From Anastatus disparis (taxonomy: Eukaryota; Arthropoda; Insecta; Hymenoptera; Eupelmidae): DNA of 64,000 bases. The DNA is taken from NCBI GenBank assembly GCA_017163975.1, contig JAFFSR010000395.1:132001-196000 (forward strand). Direction: 5' to 3'. Shown piece after piece: positions 22,495 to 33,496 of the stretch (position 1 is the first letter of the stretch; the number at the start of each line of letters is the position of its first letter). Both the position numbers and the translations under genes were made by a program. The notes beneath the pieces are model-generated. The model was not told the origin of the DNA. It saw nothing but the letters and a program-made list of their open reading frames with translations, and did not search any database.

Positions 22495-22902
22495 TTAAGA
22501 GTCAGCTGTATACCGACACAGTTACCTGTTTTACCGAATCTATTTAAAATTTATTTTTTATAAAAACTAATAGCTTCAGGCAGAAATAAAGAGATGGTTT
22601 CGATTCGTGTAATAGAAAGCAATATTTTCTCTGATAAGAATAATTTAATTCCATCGCTTTATTTTCAAGAAAAATTGGAATAACTTGAAAATCCCATTAT
22701 TTGACACTAATTTCTAATTTTTTAAGTTATTTCAACTTTTCTTAAAAACGAAGCAATAAAATTAATTCATACTAATCAAAGAAAATATTACATTTTATTG
22801 AGCACATCGAAACCATCTCTTTATTTTTGCCTCTTGCTGCTAATTTTGGGAAAAAAGTCAATTTTTTAATTAGAAAAGGACAGAGATACAGCGGACTCTT
22901 AA
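22495..22902. mobile_element. TTAA-flanked hairpin MITE (family H, copy 1)
   Basis: TTAA at 22495-22498 and 22899-22902 bound an imperfect palindrome. Left end GAGTCAGCTGTATACCG; right end inverted GAGTCCGCTGTATCTCTG. The arms share GAGATGGTTTCGAT, TATTTTCTCTGAT and the AATTTTATTGCTTCGTTTTC-type core also found at 30052-30441 and 45034-45425. No protein is encoded. TTAA target duplication suggests mobilisation by a piggyBac-type transposase. Confidence 0.8.
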
Positions 22903-23119
22903 GTATTAAAAAAATTACTATAAATTAAGATATTTTCTTTCAGAATTTAAGTATTATATCTAATTATTATTAAATATGAAAAGAAGCAGTTGGAAAATAA
23001 AAACAAAAGGTTATGATAAAAATAGATATATTATAAAATTAAATGGTACAATAATATTATTGTTTTTTTTTTTTTACAAAAGATGTACAGAAAAAGGGAA
23101 ACTAATCCCATTGTTCTCC

Positions 23120-23600
23120 ATAATTAAAAACCGGCTTGCAATCTATTGGGACCCACCCAGGGTGCCCCATTACAGGGAGTTGTGAGACCAACTTGCCTCT
23201 TCTTATGAACAGATCGCTAACGTACAAAAAGAAATCATTTTGGAACACTTGCACGCGCATCTGCGTACCATTAACAATTACGGTGCACTTTTCATCCCTA
23301 AACAGGGCACAAAGATCCTAAACATCAAACTCTCGTCGAGATCCAAGCCACCATGCATCATTTTGATAACGGTCCATCAGCCGGTACACACGTCTCAGCT
23401 GCCAATCCACAAACTGAAAAAAGAGAAATAAAACAAGAAATTTTTTTTTAAATAAATAAATGATGATAAAGGTAATATTAATAATATTAATAAGAAAAAA
23501 AAATCCATAAAAATAATATAATATTGAAATCGTAATATTAAGACAATAATAGAGATACTTACATAAACTCGGGTATACTGCTTCCTTGAATACATGATGA
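23120..23600 (-). pseudogene. Two-exon gene fragment, unknown family
   Basis: On the minus strand an ATG-led exon ends MYSRKQYTRVY with the perfect donor GTAAGTATCT (about 23563). An acceptor TTTTTTCAG at about 23418 opens a second exon in the same phase: FVDWQLRRVYRLMDRYQND, AWWLGSRREFDV, one TAG, then DLCALFRDEKCTVIVNG, FQNDFFLYVSDLFIRRGKL and LPVMGHPGWVPIDCKP to about 23120. This exon is GC-richer than everything around it. I do not recognise the protein. It lies antisense inside the 3' noncoding part of the LTR element, so it is either an insertion of another mobile gene or a captured transcript that kept its intron. The single stop makes it a probable pseudogene. Confidence 0.45.
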
Positions 23601-23619
23601 TGATTGTTAAAAAACAAAT

Positions 23620-24233
23620 AAAAACAAGCCCTTAAATACCAAAAAAAAACAACGAAAACTAATGGTAAGAAGAAAAAAAAAATTTTTAAGATATGTCAGC
23701 AGCATACATCTTTTTTTTGTTGACTTTGCTGAATTATTACTACAATGTCATTAACCTATGTTTTACAAACTAGCAACCCGAAAAATTGTATAAAACATAA
23801 TTGTATTGTAACACAATTGTATTAATCCATGTTAATTGTAAATAGATTTTTAAGATTTATTAATCAGTAAGTGTTTTCAGATTTTTATGTTGCTTTTGTT
23901 TCAATAAGCAACATCTTTCAGCCTTAAGGTGTTACGTCATAAAACGTACCCTTCTGTTGGCCACTTATAAAAAAAAATAAAATAAAATACATATACAGTT
24001 CCTGATTAATTTTTAGATTTTAATCATAATATTGTAAATGTTCAATAATTGACCTATCTTTTATTTTTCGATTGCCTATTCTTCTGATATGCAATCTCCT
24101 AAGCACCAAGGTATTACGCCATGAATATATCTTTTTTATTAACATTGGTAAATCAAAATTCCTCAGTTATTAAACAGTCCCATTATTTCATTATTAAGCG
24201 AAATGAAGTAGATTATAAGAAAAGAATCGAAAC
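23620..24233. other. AT-rich DNA before the 3' LTR
   Basis: No gene seen. The last bases before the LTR (AAGAAAAGAATCGAAACG, about 24217-24233) are purine-rich and could be the polypurine tract of the element. Confidence 0.4.
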
Positions 24234-24923
24234 GTATGTTTCGAAATTTCAAAATGAATTTTACGAATCCTAAAAACATTACGAAACATATTATCAAAAT
24301 TTAAGAAAATTTATAAATAAAAATTAATGTAAAAGATAATAAATCTTATAAACAAAGATGAGTATGAAAACCAAATTGAAACCATTGAAACACGGATATT
24401 AACCCGGGTTTCTTATTGGTAACAAGTTAACACTGCCCATCAAGTTCTATATATCAAAAGCAATTGCTAATACTAAATATATATGTATATATACGCGTAT
24501 ATATTAAAATATATACGCGTATAAAAATCTATTGTATTAAAAGTGTTATAAGATATTAATAAACCTCGAGGATCTATATATCTACATATCGTACCTATTC
24601 ATTTGTCTGCCCATACCCAGCACTAATCTACTTAAGAAGTACTACAAGGTAAGAATATATAATTATTTAATAAACTCTTTATTTCAAAGTATTGAATTTA
24701 TCCATTAATAATATTCAATTATGAGAGCGATTTCGTTCAATTAAATATTGCTAGAGCTTTTCCACCACCAGATTCATACATCTTTATCTTTATGACTACA
24801 TTTTTATAAATAAGTCAAATATTTGAAAAGAACATAATTTATATATAAATCTATACAATTAAATAATATAATTAAATAACATATTCACTTTTATTTAGTC
24901 CTGGTGCAAGCCAGGACTTAACA
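24234..24923 (+). repeat. 3' LTR of the env-bearing LTR retrotransposon
   Basis: Partner of 9894-10563. It ends CCAGGACTTAACA (the 5' copy has CCAGGACTACTTAACA). Its probable start is the TG at 24237, after a purine-rich tract. Substitutions are dense in places (for example the first 60 bases), consistent with an old insertion. The bases flanking the two LTRs do not form an obvious target-site duplication; the left flank has been replaced by a gag fragment. Confidence 0.85.
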
Positions 24924-25055
24924 GTGATATCACAGATAACACGAATAAATATACGCAAAGAGTATAAATAATATAATTAAAAATCAGCCTTAAATATCTA
25001 TCAGTCAAAAGAATTACATAAAATCAAGCGTGTAAAGAGCGCAGTCGAAAAATTC
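24924..25055 (-). mobile_element. LINE 3' UTR fragment, inverted
   Basis: The reverse complement resembles 16015-16110 of the LINE at 15.3-16.3 kb: TGACTGATAGATA, TTTATTGTAATT-like sequence, GCGTATATTTA and CTGTGATATC occur in the same order. It abuts the 3' LTR end and lies between it and Helitron sequence, so the nested structure is more complex than one clean LTR insertion. Confidence 0.6.
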
Positions 25056-26350
25056 TAACCACCCTTGCTATACGGATAAAACAATGGATATATAATGGGT
25101 TCTACATTAACATCTAAAGAACTTTAAACTTGTAACGATTTTTAAATTTTATTTCGAACAGTTACATATGATTCAGGAATACACCATCAGCAGTGGTAGA
25201 AAATACAGCAGCAACTTCATTAGTTCGCTCAAAATTATACCGTCTTTTCTCATATCCAGGTTTTAAAGTAAATAATAGCCGTAATTCAGGTTCAACACCG
25301 TTCTTTGCAATATAAGAATTGATTTCCTGTTTCATCATTTATATGATTTAGCTGATATATTATACTCACATATTAAACGTTCTATAATACTAAGAATATC
25401 GACATCCGTTCCGGAATTAGAAACATTTCGATAGTCAATTGCCTCGTGTGGATCGACAATAAATAACTGACTATAACTTGGATAGTAGTTGCCCGATAAA
25501 TAAAATGCTTCATTAATTTGATAATAAATTTGTCCATGAATTTGAAAACAATAAGGAGCTCATCCAACAGATAATAAATTCACTAAATTGGCATTAAATG
25601 AGACGAAAGAAAATTAATTCTTATGATTCTTAATTCTTTTAAAAAACACAGATTTTTAATGGGAACCATCAAATAAAGATTGCAATTCGTTAAGAAAATT
25701 ATCAGAATTATTAGATGTAATAGAACCATGACTGCAACAATCGTGAAAAGAATTAACTTTCCTTCGAATTTTTTTCATCAGAAAAATGTTGTGCATTACA
25801 ATGTTTAAACACAACATTTAATACTCCTAAATAATGCTCAAATTGATTAAATCGAACTTGACTACCGTTATGAACGATTACATTGAACGATTACATTTGA
25901 ACCGTTATGAACATGATTTTGAATTTGATTATAATAAACATCATTTTCTCCAGAACTTAAACGACAACGATCTGCAAGAAGCACTTGATCTACGGAAGAA
26001 CACGATGAAGAATTAATTTCTATTCCACGAATTCGATCATAATATCATTCATTTCTCGCTGCAACGTTTGACCGACGTTAACTGGAAATGTTACCGAAAG
26101 TAGATGGACTTGGGTTTGAAACTTTGCGATTGATAAAAATTTGTTTCAGTTTGTCTTAATCGATCTCTATAACGTTTCTTTCGCTCAATCATCATAACAC
26201 GACGTTCCTCAGAAGTACGTTATAATCTAGATCTACTTCGACCTCAATTATTATCAATATCATTATTATTTCTAAGAGTTTCATTACGTTCCATATTTCT
26301 CGCAATGTCAGATACATCGTCAAAATGATAATTAGATATATTGTAATCTT
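25056..26350 (-). pseudogene. Helitron protein, N-terminal part
   Basis: Minus-strand reading shows the segment that precedes the Helitron Rep domain: GVEPELRLLFTLKPGYEKRR, FERTNEVAAVFSTTADG and VNVEPIIYPLFYPY at about 25060-25270, and upstream a Arg/Glu-rich stretch (RRVMMIERKKRYRDR) at about 26140-26200. It is heavily decayed. It stops at the YPLFYPY block, and 9419 on the other side of the LTR element continues about 45 residues further into the same protein. The two parts are therefore one Helitron split by the insertion, with a small loss at the junction. Confidence 0.7.
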
Positions 26351-26586
26351 AATTATATGATTGCATAAATAATGAATGATATATAAAATTTGATATGATA
26401 ATAATTCGTATCATTTACTGTAAATCATTTATAATTTACAATTTCAATTAAATTCACAACATTTATTTTCAATTTCAATCATTGCGTTTGTTACAAAATT
26501 TCAAAATTCTGAAGTCATTTATGTTCAATTTCTTATATTTTATGTACTAATAATCATATTAAATATATAAAAGCAATATAATTATA

Positions 26587-27288
26587 AGTACTTGTCTAGG
26601 AAATATTACGACTTAAAAATAGAAAAAAAAATTTTTTTATTCGCCTATGCTTAAATTTAAATCATTTTTCGGAAAATGATGGTAGAAAAATTTTACATGG
26701 CTTGTTTTAAAGGTATTTTGCTTAACTTGAAATTTCTATTTTAGTTTTTTTTCTAGGTTCATAATTGATCGAGATTTAGCGATTTATGTTCAAAAAAAGG
26801 GTCTTTTTTATTTTTCCGATATCTGCTTAATGAGAGGAGATATAAAAAAATGCCAAATAAAAAAAAGTGAATTTTTGTGTGTAAAATAACCTTAAATTCA
26901 TTCAAAATTTTTTGTGCATTTTAACTTTTTTGATATTGTTGCGGTACTCTTATATACATGTATACCATACTCTTATAAAAGTATCGCAACAATATCAAAA
27001 AAATTAAAATGCACAAAAAATTTTGAGAAATTCTATATCTTCTCTCATTAAGCAGATATCGGAAAAATAAAAAAGACCCTTTTTTGAACAAAAATCACTA
27101 AATCTCGGTCAATTCTAAACCTAGAAAAAAAACTAAAATATAAATTCCAAGTTAAGCAAAATACCTTTAAAACTAGGCGTGTAAAATTTTTCTACCATCA
27201 TTTTCTTAAAAATGATTGAAATTTAAACACAGACGATTAAAAATTTTTTTTTCTATTCTTAAGTCGTAATATTTCCCAGACAAGTACT
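26587..27288. mobile_element. Foldback element, about 700 bp
   Basis: The ends are AGTACTTGTCTAGGAAATAT and, inverted, AGTACTTGTCTGGGAAATAT. The arms pair through CCGATATCTGCTTAATGAGA, AAAAGGGTCTTTTTTATTTT and TTGATATTGTTGCG to a centre near 26960 (TATACATGTATA). No ORF. It is a non-autonomous foldback transposon; no clear target duplication was found. Confidence 0.85.
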
Positions 27289-27446
27289 AAAAATTAAATT
27301 GCCGATACACCAATAAAAAGTCCTTATAAATGCGTTTAAAATGAGCGGTCGTGGAGTTCTGTACGACCCTTATTTGTTGAGATACAAAATTTTTTAATTA
27401 GTACTTTTTTTCTCAAGGATGGCTCTTTTTTATTGGACTCCGCTGT

Positions 27447-27594
27447 ATGTATCTAGTGATCAACAAGTTTTAGAAATAAATTTTTTTCATTGCATGTTTA
27501 GTTAGGGAAAATTCATGAAAAATTTATAAAAATTGCTAACCGAACATATAATAAAAAAAATTTGTTTCTAAAACTTGTTGATCACTAGATACAT
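27447..27594. repeat. Small foldback, 148 bp
   Basis: ATGTATCTAGTGATCAACAA at the left is matched by its reverse complement ending at 27594, with arms of about 35 bp (continuing through GTTTTAGAAA). It directly abuts the next foldback. Confidence 0.8.
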
Positions 27595-28009
27595 ATGGGC
27601 ATATCCACATAACTTTTAATCCTAGTAACAGGTCATATTACAGCTGTTCCTGGGTTTACCGCGTGATGCACATTATTCAAACTAGGTTCAAATCTTTTGT
27701 GCTATCCTGTAACTCTATTTCTGATGTATTTTGTAAATGTGCCACAAACGGCCTAGCAGGTAATTCTATAAAACATTCATTTTTACACATAAAAAATTAC
27801 CGTAATTTATCTTATGTGTAAATTTACTTTTTATAGAATTATCTGCTGGGCTGTTTGTGGCACATTTACAAAATACATCAGAAATAGAGTTACAGGATAG
27901 CACAAAAGATTTGAACCTAGTTTGAATAATGTGCATCACGCGGTAAACCCAAGAACAGCTGTAATATGACCTGTTACTAGGATTAAAAGTTATAAGGATA
28001 TCCCCATAT
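27595..28009. mobile_element. Foldback MITE, about 415 bp
   Basis: Left end GGGCATATCCACATAACTTT; right end inverted GGGGATATCCTTATAACTTT. The arms run about 180 bp with only a few mismatches (CCTAGTAACAGG, ACAGCTGTTC, AATGTGCCACAAAC) and meet near 27810. There is no coding capacity. The near-identity of the arms suggests it is younger than its neighbours. Confidence 0.85.
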
Positions 28010-28920
28010 ATTCTAGACTAAAAATGAAACATTTTATTTACAAAAAATTTTCTATCTTTTTCAGTTTATGAGATAATCACAATTGAAAAAAGGTCTTTTT
28101 TGTCGAAAAATCACCATAACTATGGTAAAACAAGTCCTAGAAACATTTTACTTCTCTCGTTTGAAAGAGGACTATCAGAGTTTTGAAACCCATTTGATTT
28201 TGTTTCAATATCATAATTTCCACTTTATTGGCATACGTTTTTATATAGTTAGTAAAAAAAATTAGAAAAAAATTTTTTTTTATATCGCTACGATTAATAA
28301 GGAAATAATTTTTTTTATGCCGCACTCACTTTATTTTAAAGATTCTTGATCAATCTTTCAAATGCCGTTTGGATTTTGAAGATACGATCATTAGTTCCGA
28401 AGATATAAAACTTTTAACATTTGATAATTTTTACTTAGCCATGGCAAAAGTGATTGGATGGCAGCGTACATTTGTATGAATGATTATATATAGTTATGTG
28501 TGCGAAAGAAAATGAATAAGTGAGGGTAATAGTGAAAAAATGAGAAAGAATGAGTGAGTACGTCTAAAATAGTAAAAGCATGAAAGAAAGAGTGAGATAG
28601 AATGAGTAAGTATGCCTAAAATAGTGAAAGCATTAAATAAAGAGTGAGAAAGAATGAGTACGTATGTTTAATATAACATTATATGCATGTGTAAATGAAT
28701 TATTTTATTTCAATAAAATTTAAAAAAAAATGGAAATGATAAGTGCATATGTGGGTGTACATGTGAGTATATGTATTTTAAACAAAATGAATAAGAGAGT
28801 TTGAAATAGTAAGAGCATAAAAGAAAGAATGAGTACGTATGTTTGAAATTTAATATGACAGTGTAGGTGCGTGAAAATGAATAATTTATTTATTTTAATG
28901 AAAAATTATAAATGAATTTG
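28010..28920. repeat. Noncoding DNA with purine-biased repeats
   Basis: 28010-28480 is AT-rich with no gene. 28480-28920 contains irregular repeats of GAATGAGTA, AGTGAGAAAGAATGAGT and TGTATGTTT type, on the same strand as the tract at 2065-2480. ORFs here are short and low-complexity. Confidence 0.5.
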
Positions 28921-29330
28921 AGTATATCTTTGTCACTAGAATAGTCGAGAAAAATCGAAGACTATTTGAGTAATAAGCATTCCTTTCAAATGTTAAAGTA
29001 CTATTCAAAAATTCAAGAACATTATCTAAACTAATAAGGAATGCTTATTACTCAAGGAATTTGTCGATTATTCTAATGACAAAGGTTCCTTTTACATGTT
29101 GGATAATGGTTCACGATAAAAGTCACTAGAATAATCAAGAATGATAGATGATTCTAGTCGCAAGTATCCTTTATATATTTATTCAGTAGTATTCAAAAAT
29201 TCAAGATATTTCTTGAAAGACTTTCTTGAATTTTCAAAGACTATTATCTAAGTATATAGAAGGGACGCTGGCACTTGAATCATCAATCATCAAATTATTG
29301 CTTGTGACTTAAACATTAAGAGAAAATCAT
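28921..29330. repeat. Inverted and direct short repeats
   Basis: TTTGAGTAATAAGCATTCCTT (about 28966) is matched inverted at about 29038-29060, and TATTCAAAAATTCAAGA is repeated directly near 28992 and 29189. The flanking CACTAGAATA(G/A)TC also recurs. This is probably a small foldback plus a diverged copy. No gene. Confidence 0.5.
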
Positions 29331-30051
29331 GGATTCTAAAGCTGCTTTAACTCAAGATTAGTGGAATCAATCTAAATTAGAGGTGAGTGTATTCGATTTT
29401 TTTTATAATAATTAATTAATAAATTTCAAAATAATTTTCTTTTTTTTCAGAGAGTTTGACTTCTAAAAAAATTGCAGGTAGCAAAAAGGATAGTAGCATA
29501 CTAGGCCAGTCAAAATGAGGTTTTGTTCTGCCAAAATTAATAACTGGAAACGACCTATGCGATCATTCAAAAGATAGTCCGTAGATGTTTACTTATATGT
29601 TTTAGACTAGCAACTATGATTTATAAATTAGTTATTACCAAATTAGTGCAAAAAACGCGTTTTTTTGTTTTTTTCTAATAAAACAAAAACTATTTGACGA
29701 ATTACTATGGTGTCAATGGTAAAGTTGTAGATAATTGAATTATCAACAAAACGAGAGGTCAAACGATCCGATCAGTTTATTAGAACCGAAGAAAATTTGA
29801 AAAAACCGGAAAATTAAAAAAAATTTTTTTTTTATATAGCTCTGTTGTTTATCAATATTAAGAGCTGAAATTTGGCACAGGAGTAGATAATTATATCTAC
29901 TTTCAACATGCCAAAGGCAGAAACTATCGGATAATTAGTTTCTGCGCGGTCGCAATTTTTTTTTCGGTATTCCTCCTTTCTTTATATTACCGATTGAGAA
30001 CGTCGTACATACATTTTTAAAAGGGTTTTGAAAACTAGAAATAATATACTA
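29331..30051. other. Noncoding DNA, no supported gene
   Basis: A short ATG-led stretch at 29329-29383 is followed by a good donor (GAGGTGAGTG) and a distant acceptor (TTTTTTTCAG, about 29451), but it contains an early TAG and no continuing ORF. The rest is AT-rich with no recognised feature. Confidence 0.35.
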
Positions 30052-30441
30052 TTAACAGGAGGTCGCGTATCTCTGTCCTTTTCTAATCAAAGAAATGATT
30101 TTTTCACAAAGACTAATATTTTTATCAAAAAATGAAGAGAAAGCCGCATCTTGTATCAAAAAAAGCAATATTTTCTTTGATAAGAAAAAATTAATTTTAT
30201 TGCTTCGTTCTCAAGAAAACCTTGAAAAAACCAAATTGTCCACCCTAACCTCTATGATTTAAGTTTTTCAAGGTTTTCTTGAAAACGAAGCAATAAAATT
30301 AATTTTTTCTTATCAAAGAAAATATTGCTTTTTTTGATACAAGATGCGGCTTTCTCTTCATTTTTTGATAAAGTTATTAGTTTTTGTAAAAAAATCATTT
30401 CTTTGATTAGAAAAGGACAAAGATACGTGACCGCCTCTTAA
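30052..30441. mobile_element. TTAA-flanked hairpin MITE (family H, copy 2)
   Basis: TTAA at 30052-30055 and 30438-30441. The arms pair almost perfectly: TCTCTGTCCTTTTCTAATCA, ATGAAGAGAAAGCCGCATCT and CAATATTTTCTTTGATAAGA each occur in both orientations. Same family as 22495-22902 and 45034-45425. No ORF. Confidence 0.88.
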
Positions 30442-31680
30442 ACGTATATTCTAAGTTTTCATTAAAATTGTGTAAAAAGGGTGAAATATACACTCGAACA
30501 TCGACGCAAACGGTCGAGCGTGTAGTACACAGTAAAAAGTGGGGATGGAGGAGAAACTGTAAAATACCTTTAGATTTCATTATTCGTGAATTCTGAATAG
30601 GAAATCAGATTCGTCGGCTAAAAATACCCTATTTAATAAATAAAACATTTCAATATAAGTGCATTAATTGCCAAAAACAAGCCAGTTAAAAAATTGAACA
30701 TTTCACGCTGCGCGCTGGTAAATCTATATATATATATATATATATATACAAGATATATATATATCGTTTCTCTTCCTTAAAAGTATCATTTTTTACGTAT
30801 AAAATTATGTACCGTAATTACCAATTTTTCAATCGATACCAAAATATTATTACATATTCTACTACAAGAAACGAGTAATTTAAGCCCTTATTGAAGTGTG
30901 TGCCACTCCAGAAACTTGTATTATAGATTTTTCAATTGTTGTCAGGTCGACCTCTCGAAATTAAAAAGTTCCAGAGATATCCTCATATACATATATATGA
31001 TAGTTTATATGGGTGTTATTCAAAAATTTAAAAATAAGTGATTATACGTAATGACTTTCTATGTAAATAATATGCACGTTTCTAAGCCCAACAGTTAGCC
31101 AGTAACAATCCTAATCAACTTGTACAACCATCAAAACTTACATTAGATGACTAATCCTAAGGAACATATAAGAGAAATTAACAAAAATGTCTTTGTGTCA
31201 CGCGTCCGAAGCGTACAAGTATTTTGTTTTCAAAATAAAAAGTATCTAAATACAGAATTATTAATATTTTATTATACTGATTCTTGAAGATTTTGAAGTA
31301 AAGAATCTAATGGCGGAGTGTAGGAATACAATAGCTTAATAAAATGTATTCAAAACTGACCTCAAAGTTACGACAATTTTTTTGTCCTCGTTTCATACTT
31401 TTAATAGATTGTCGTTAAAATAATTCAAGAAGTTAAATAATTAGAGCTAAATATCAGATATAAAAATAAATACGTTTTTCAATAATTAAAAGAGTTACTA
31501 ATGTAGAAGGTCATATATATGGTGAGAAAATATATTTAAATGAAATCATAGAAAAGTACTTTTTTTAGTGTCTTCATGACATGCTAATTTTCTTAACGAA
31601 AAAAAATCTAATCAGGATTTGGACTACAGGAAAAGAAAGTACGCTTCAAGAGCTTTAAATTGACCGTGAAATATATTTAT

Positions 31681-31748
<68 letters not shown>

Positions 31749-32189
31749 CTCATGAAGTAACTACGTTGAATGTAAACAAAAGTAAAAAAAAATGTCTATG
31801 TGTCACACTGTATAAGTTTATTTACATTTACACATGTTATATTTTGACAATAGTGGTTTGTGAACTATCAACTATTTCTAAGACTCAAAATATTTTTATT
31901 GAAAAAAAATAATTATTAGAACCAGTTTAAGTATGATTGTAAAATAGTCAACATGAATTGTATCTATATTTTATTAAAAAATAAATGTTGTAAAAAGTTT
32001 TTTTTAAATTTTTTTGCTACCTAAAAATTAAATAGTCCCAACATAAATAGAATTAAGAACCTTTTTCTATTCATTTCCGCTATAATAAATGAAATTTATG
32101 CAAAATTTCATTTTTTTCAAAATTTATTAAAACTTTATTCAAATAATTAAGATATAGCTAGCCTATCCTTGTTTCCTTCTTATTTATAG
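30442..32189. other. Noncoding DNA with TA microsatellites
   Basis: No gene is supported. (TA)n tracts lie at about 30727-30750 and 31683-31745, the latter over 60 bp long. The remainder is unremarkable AT-rich sequence. Confidence 0.5.
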
Positions 32190-33186
32190 TGTGACAACCC
32201 TGGGGATGAGGAGGTTGCACTAATTTATAAAAATATATAAGCTATAATTAATTAAGTAACAAATAATAAGAGAAACTTTATTTAAGAAATATGTACAGTA
32301 ATAGTACGCTCGCTCAAAATGGACGCCAGCCGCGTATAGCGTACGCGACGCCGCTTGCTCTAATCAAATAACTATTGGCACGACGAAAAGCAAATATTAC
32401 AAAAAAGTAAGCTAAAAGGGACACGAGCAATAAACACACAAAAAATGAAAGAATTAGAAAAGCACGAAGGGAATATATGCAATACAACGCGCACGCGATC
32501 GCCCGGCACACACGTCGTAATAGACAGAAAGAAATTATATTATTTTAATTAGCAATCGTGCACTCGCAACAATTTTAAGCACAATAAAATAACTTAGAGA
32601 ATATTGAATTTATCTATTCTCGCTCACACTAACTACGATAATTGTAACACACAACCAGAAAAGTATTACGCAATATCGTACAAGTCGAAACGCTCTTTAT
32701 CGGACGCCGGCGACAGAAGGAATAATAATGGTATTCCTTCTTGCCTCTGCTCGGCTTCGTTTCTCTTGCTGTACGCTGCGCGCGCCGCAAGAGAGAGACA
32801 AACGATCCTTAACGGACCCAAGCTCAGCTACTCGAGTCAAGCTGCTCGCTAGCTATATCAGTGCACATTATACGTGCTTTATAAATTCGCACGTGCGTGC
32901 CAACCAGTGATGGATTTCGAAGATGCTTATATGATATCCAACAGCCAACTTCAGAGTATATACTACAGAATATTATATTCTGCTTATACTCTAATTCTAC
33001 GGTATACTCTGAAGTTGGCTAAAGGATATCCTAATATATAGATATACATAAATGTATAAAGCATCCTCGAAATCCATCACTGGTGCCAAGGATTTTGGGT
33101 TATAGTTTTAACTATTTGACTCGCGTGGTCTGCTTTCCGTCTTGCCCGTAGCTAGATGCTCCCTTCTGTCGGCTATATGTGCCACA
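32190..33186 (+). repeat. Probable solo LTR containing a MITE
   Basis: The unit begins TGTGACAACCCTGGGG and ends GGCTATATGTGCCACA, giving TGTG...CACA ends. It is clearly GC-richer than its surroundings, as is the LTR at 4.2-5.6 kb. Without the 182-bp MITE it is about 810 bp. No internal region or second LTR was found, and the flanking bases do not give a convincing target duplication, so this is a tentative call. The ORFs at 32314-32511, 32604-32852 and 32728-32910 fall inside it and have no known domain. Confidence 0.4.
32903..33084. mobile_element. 182-bp MITE with 4-bp target duplication
   Basis: Ends ACCAGTGATGGATTTCGAAG and, inverted, ACCAGTGATGGATTTCGAGG, flanked by GCCA at 32899-32902 and 33085-33088. 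The arms also share AGGATATC-like and GCCAACTTCAGAGTATA blocks around an AT-rich centre. No coding capacity. Confidence 0.85.
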
Positions 33187-33496
33187 AATATACATATAAG
33201 TAATATGGCCAATCTGCCATGTTACAATAGTAATGATAAACTTTTTAAGTAATATAAAATGGAATTGAAGACTTTTTTATTGGTTCTAAAAAAACATGAT
33301 TTTGGCAATTTTTTTAATTTTATCCATATGAATGATTGAAAAAAAATCATATTTAAATGTGTATTGTAAGGATCTGATGGGTGTATTTACGATGATGGGA
33401 AAATATATGTGTATTTGTAAAATTTAATATAAGAGTATGAATGAATGCAGTGTAAAAGATACATGAATGTGTATATAGATGCTAATATTATTAAAT
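33187..33496. other. AT-rich DNA, no gene
   Basis: Nothing recognised apart from a short purine-biased tract at 33340-33490 similar in style to 2065-2480. Confidence 0.4.

Noticed and set aside
32314..32910. ORFs in the GC-rich stretch as a host gene
   Set aside because: No recognisable motif or splice pattern; fits better as part of a solo LTR.
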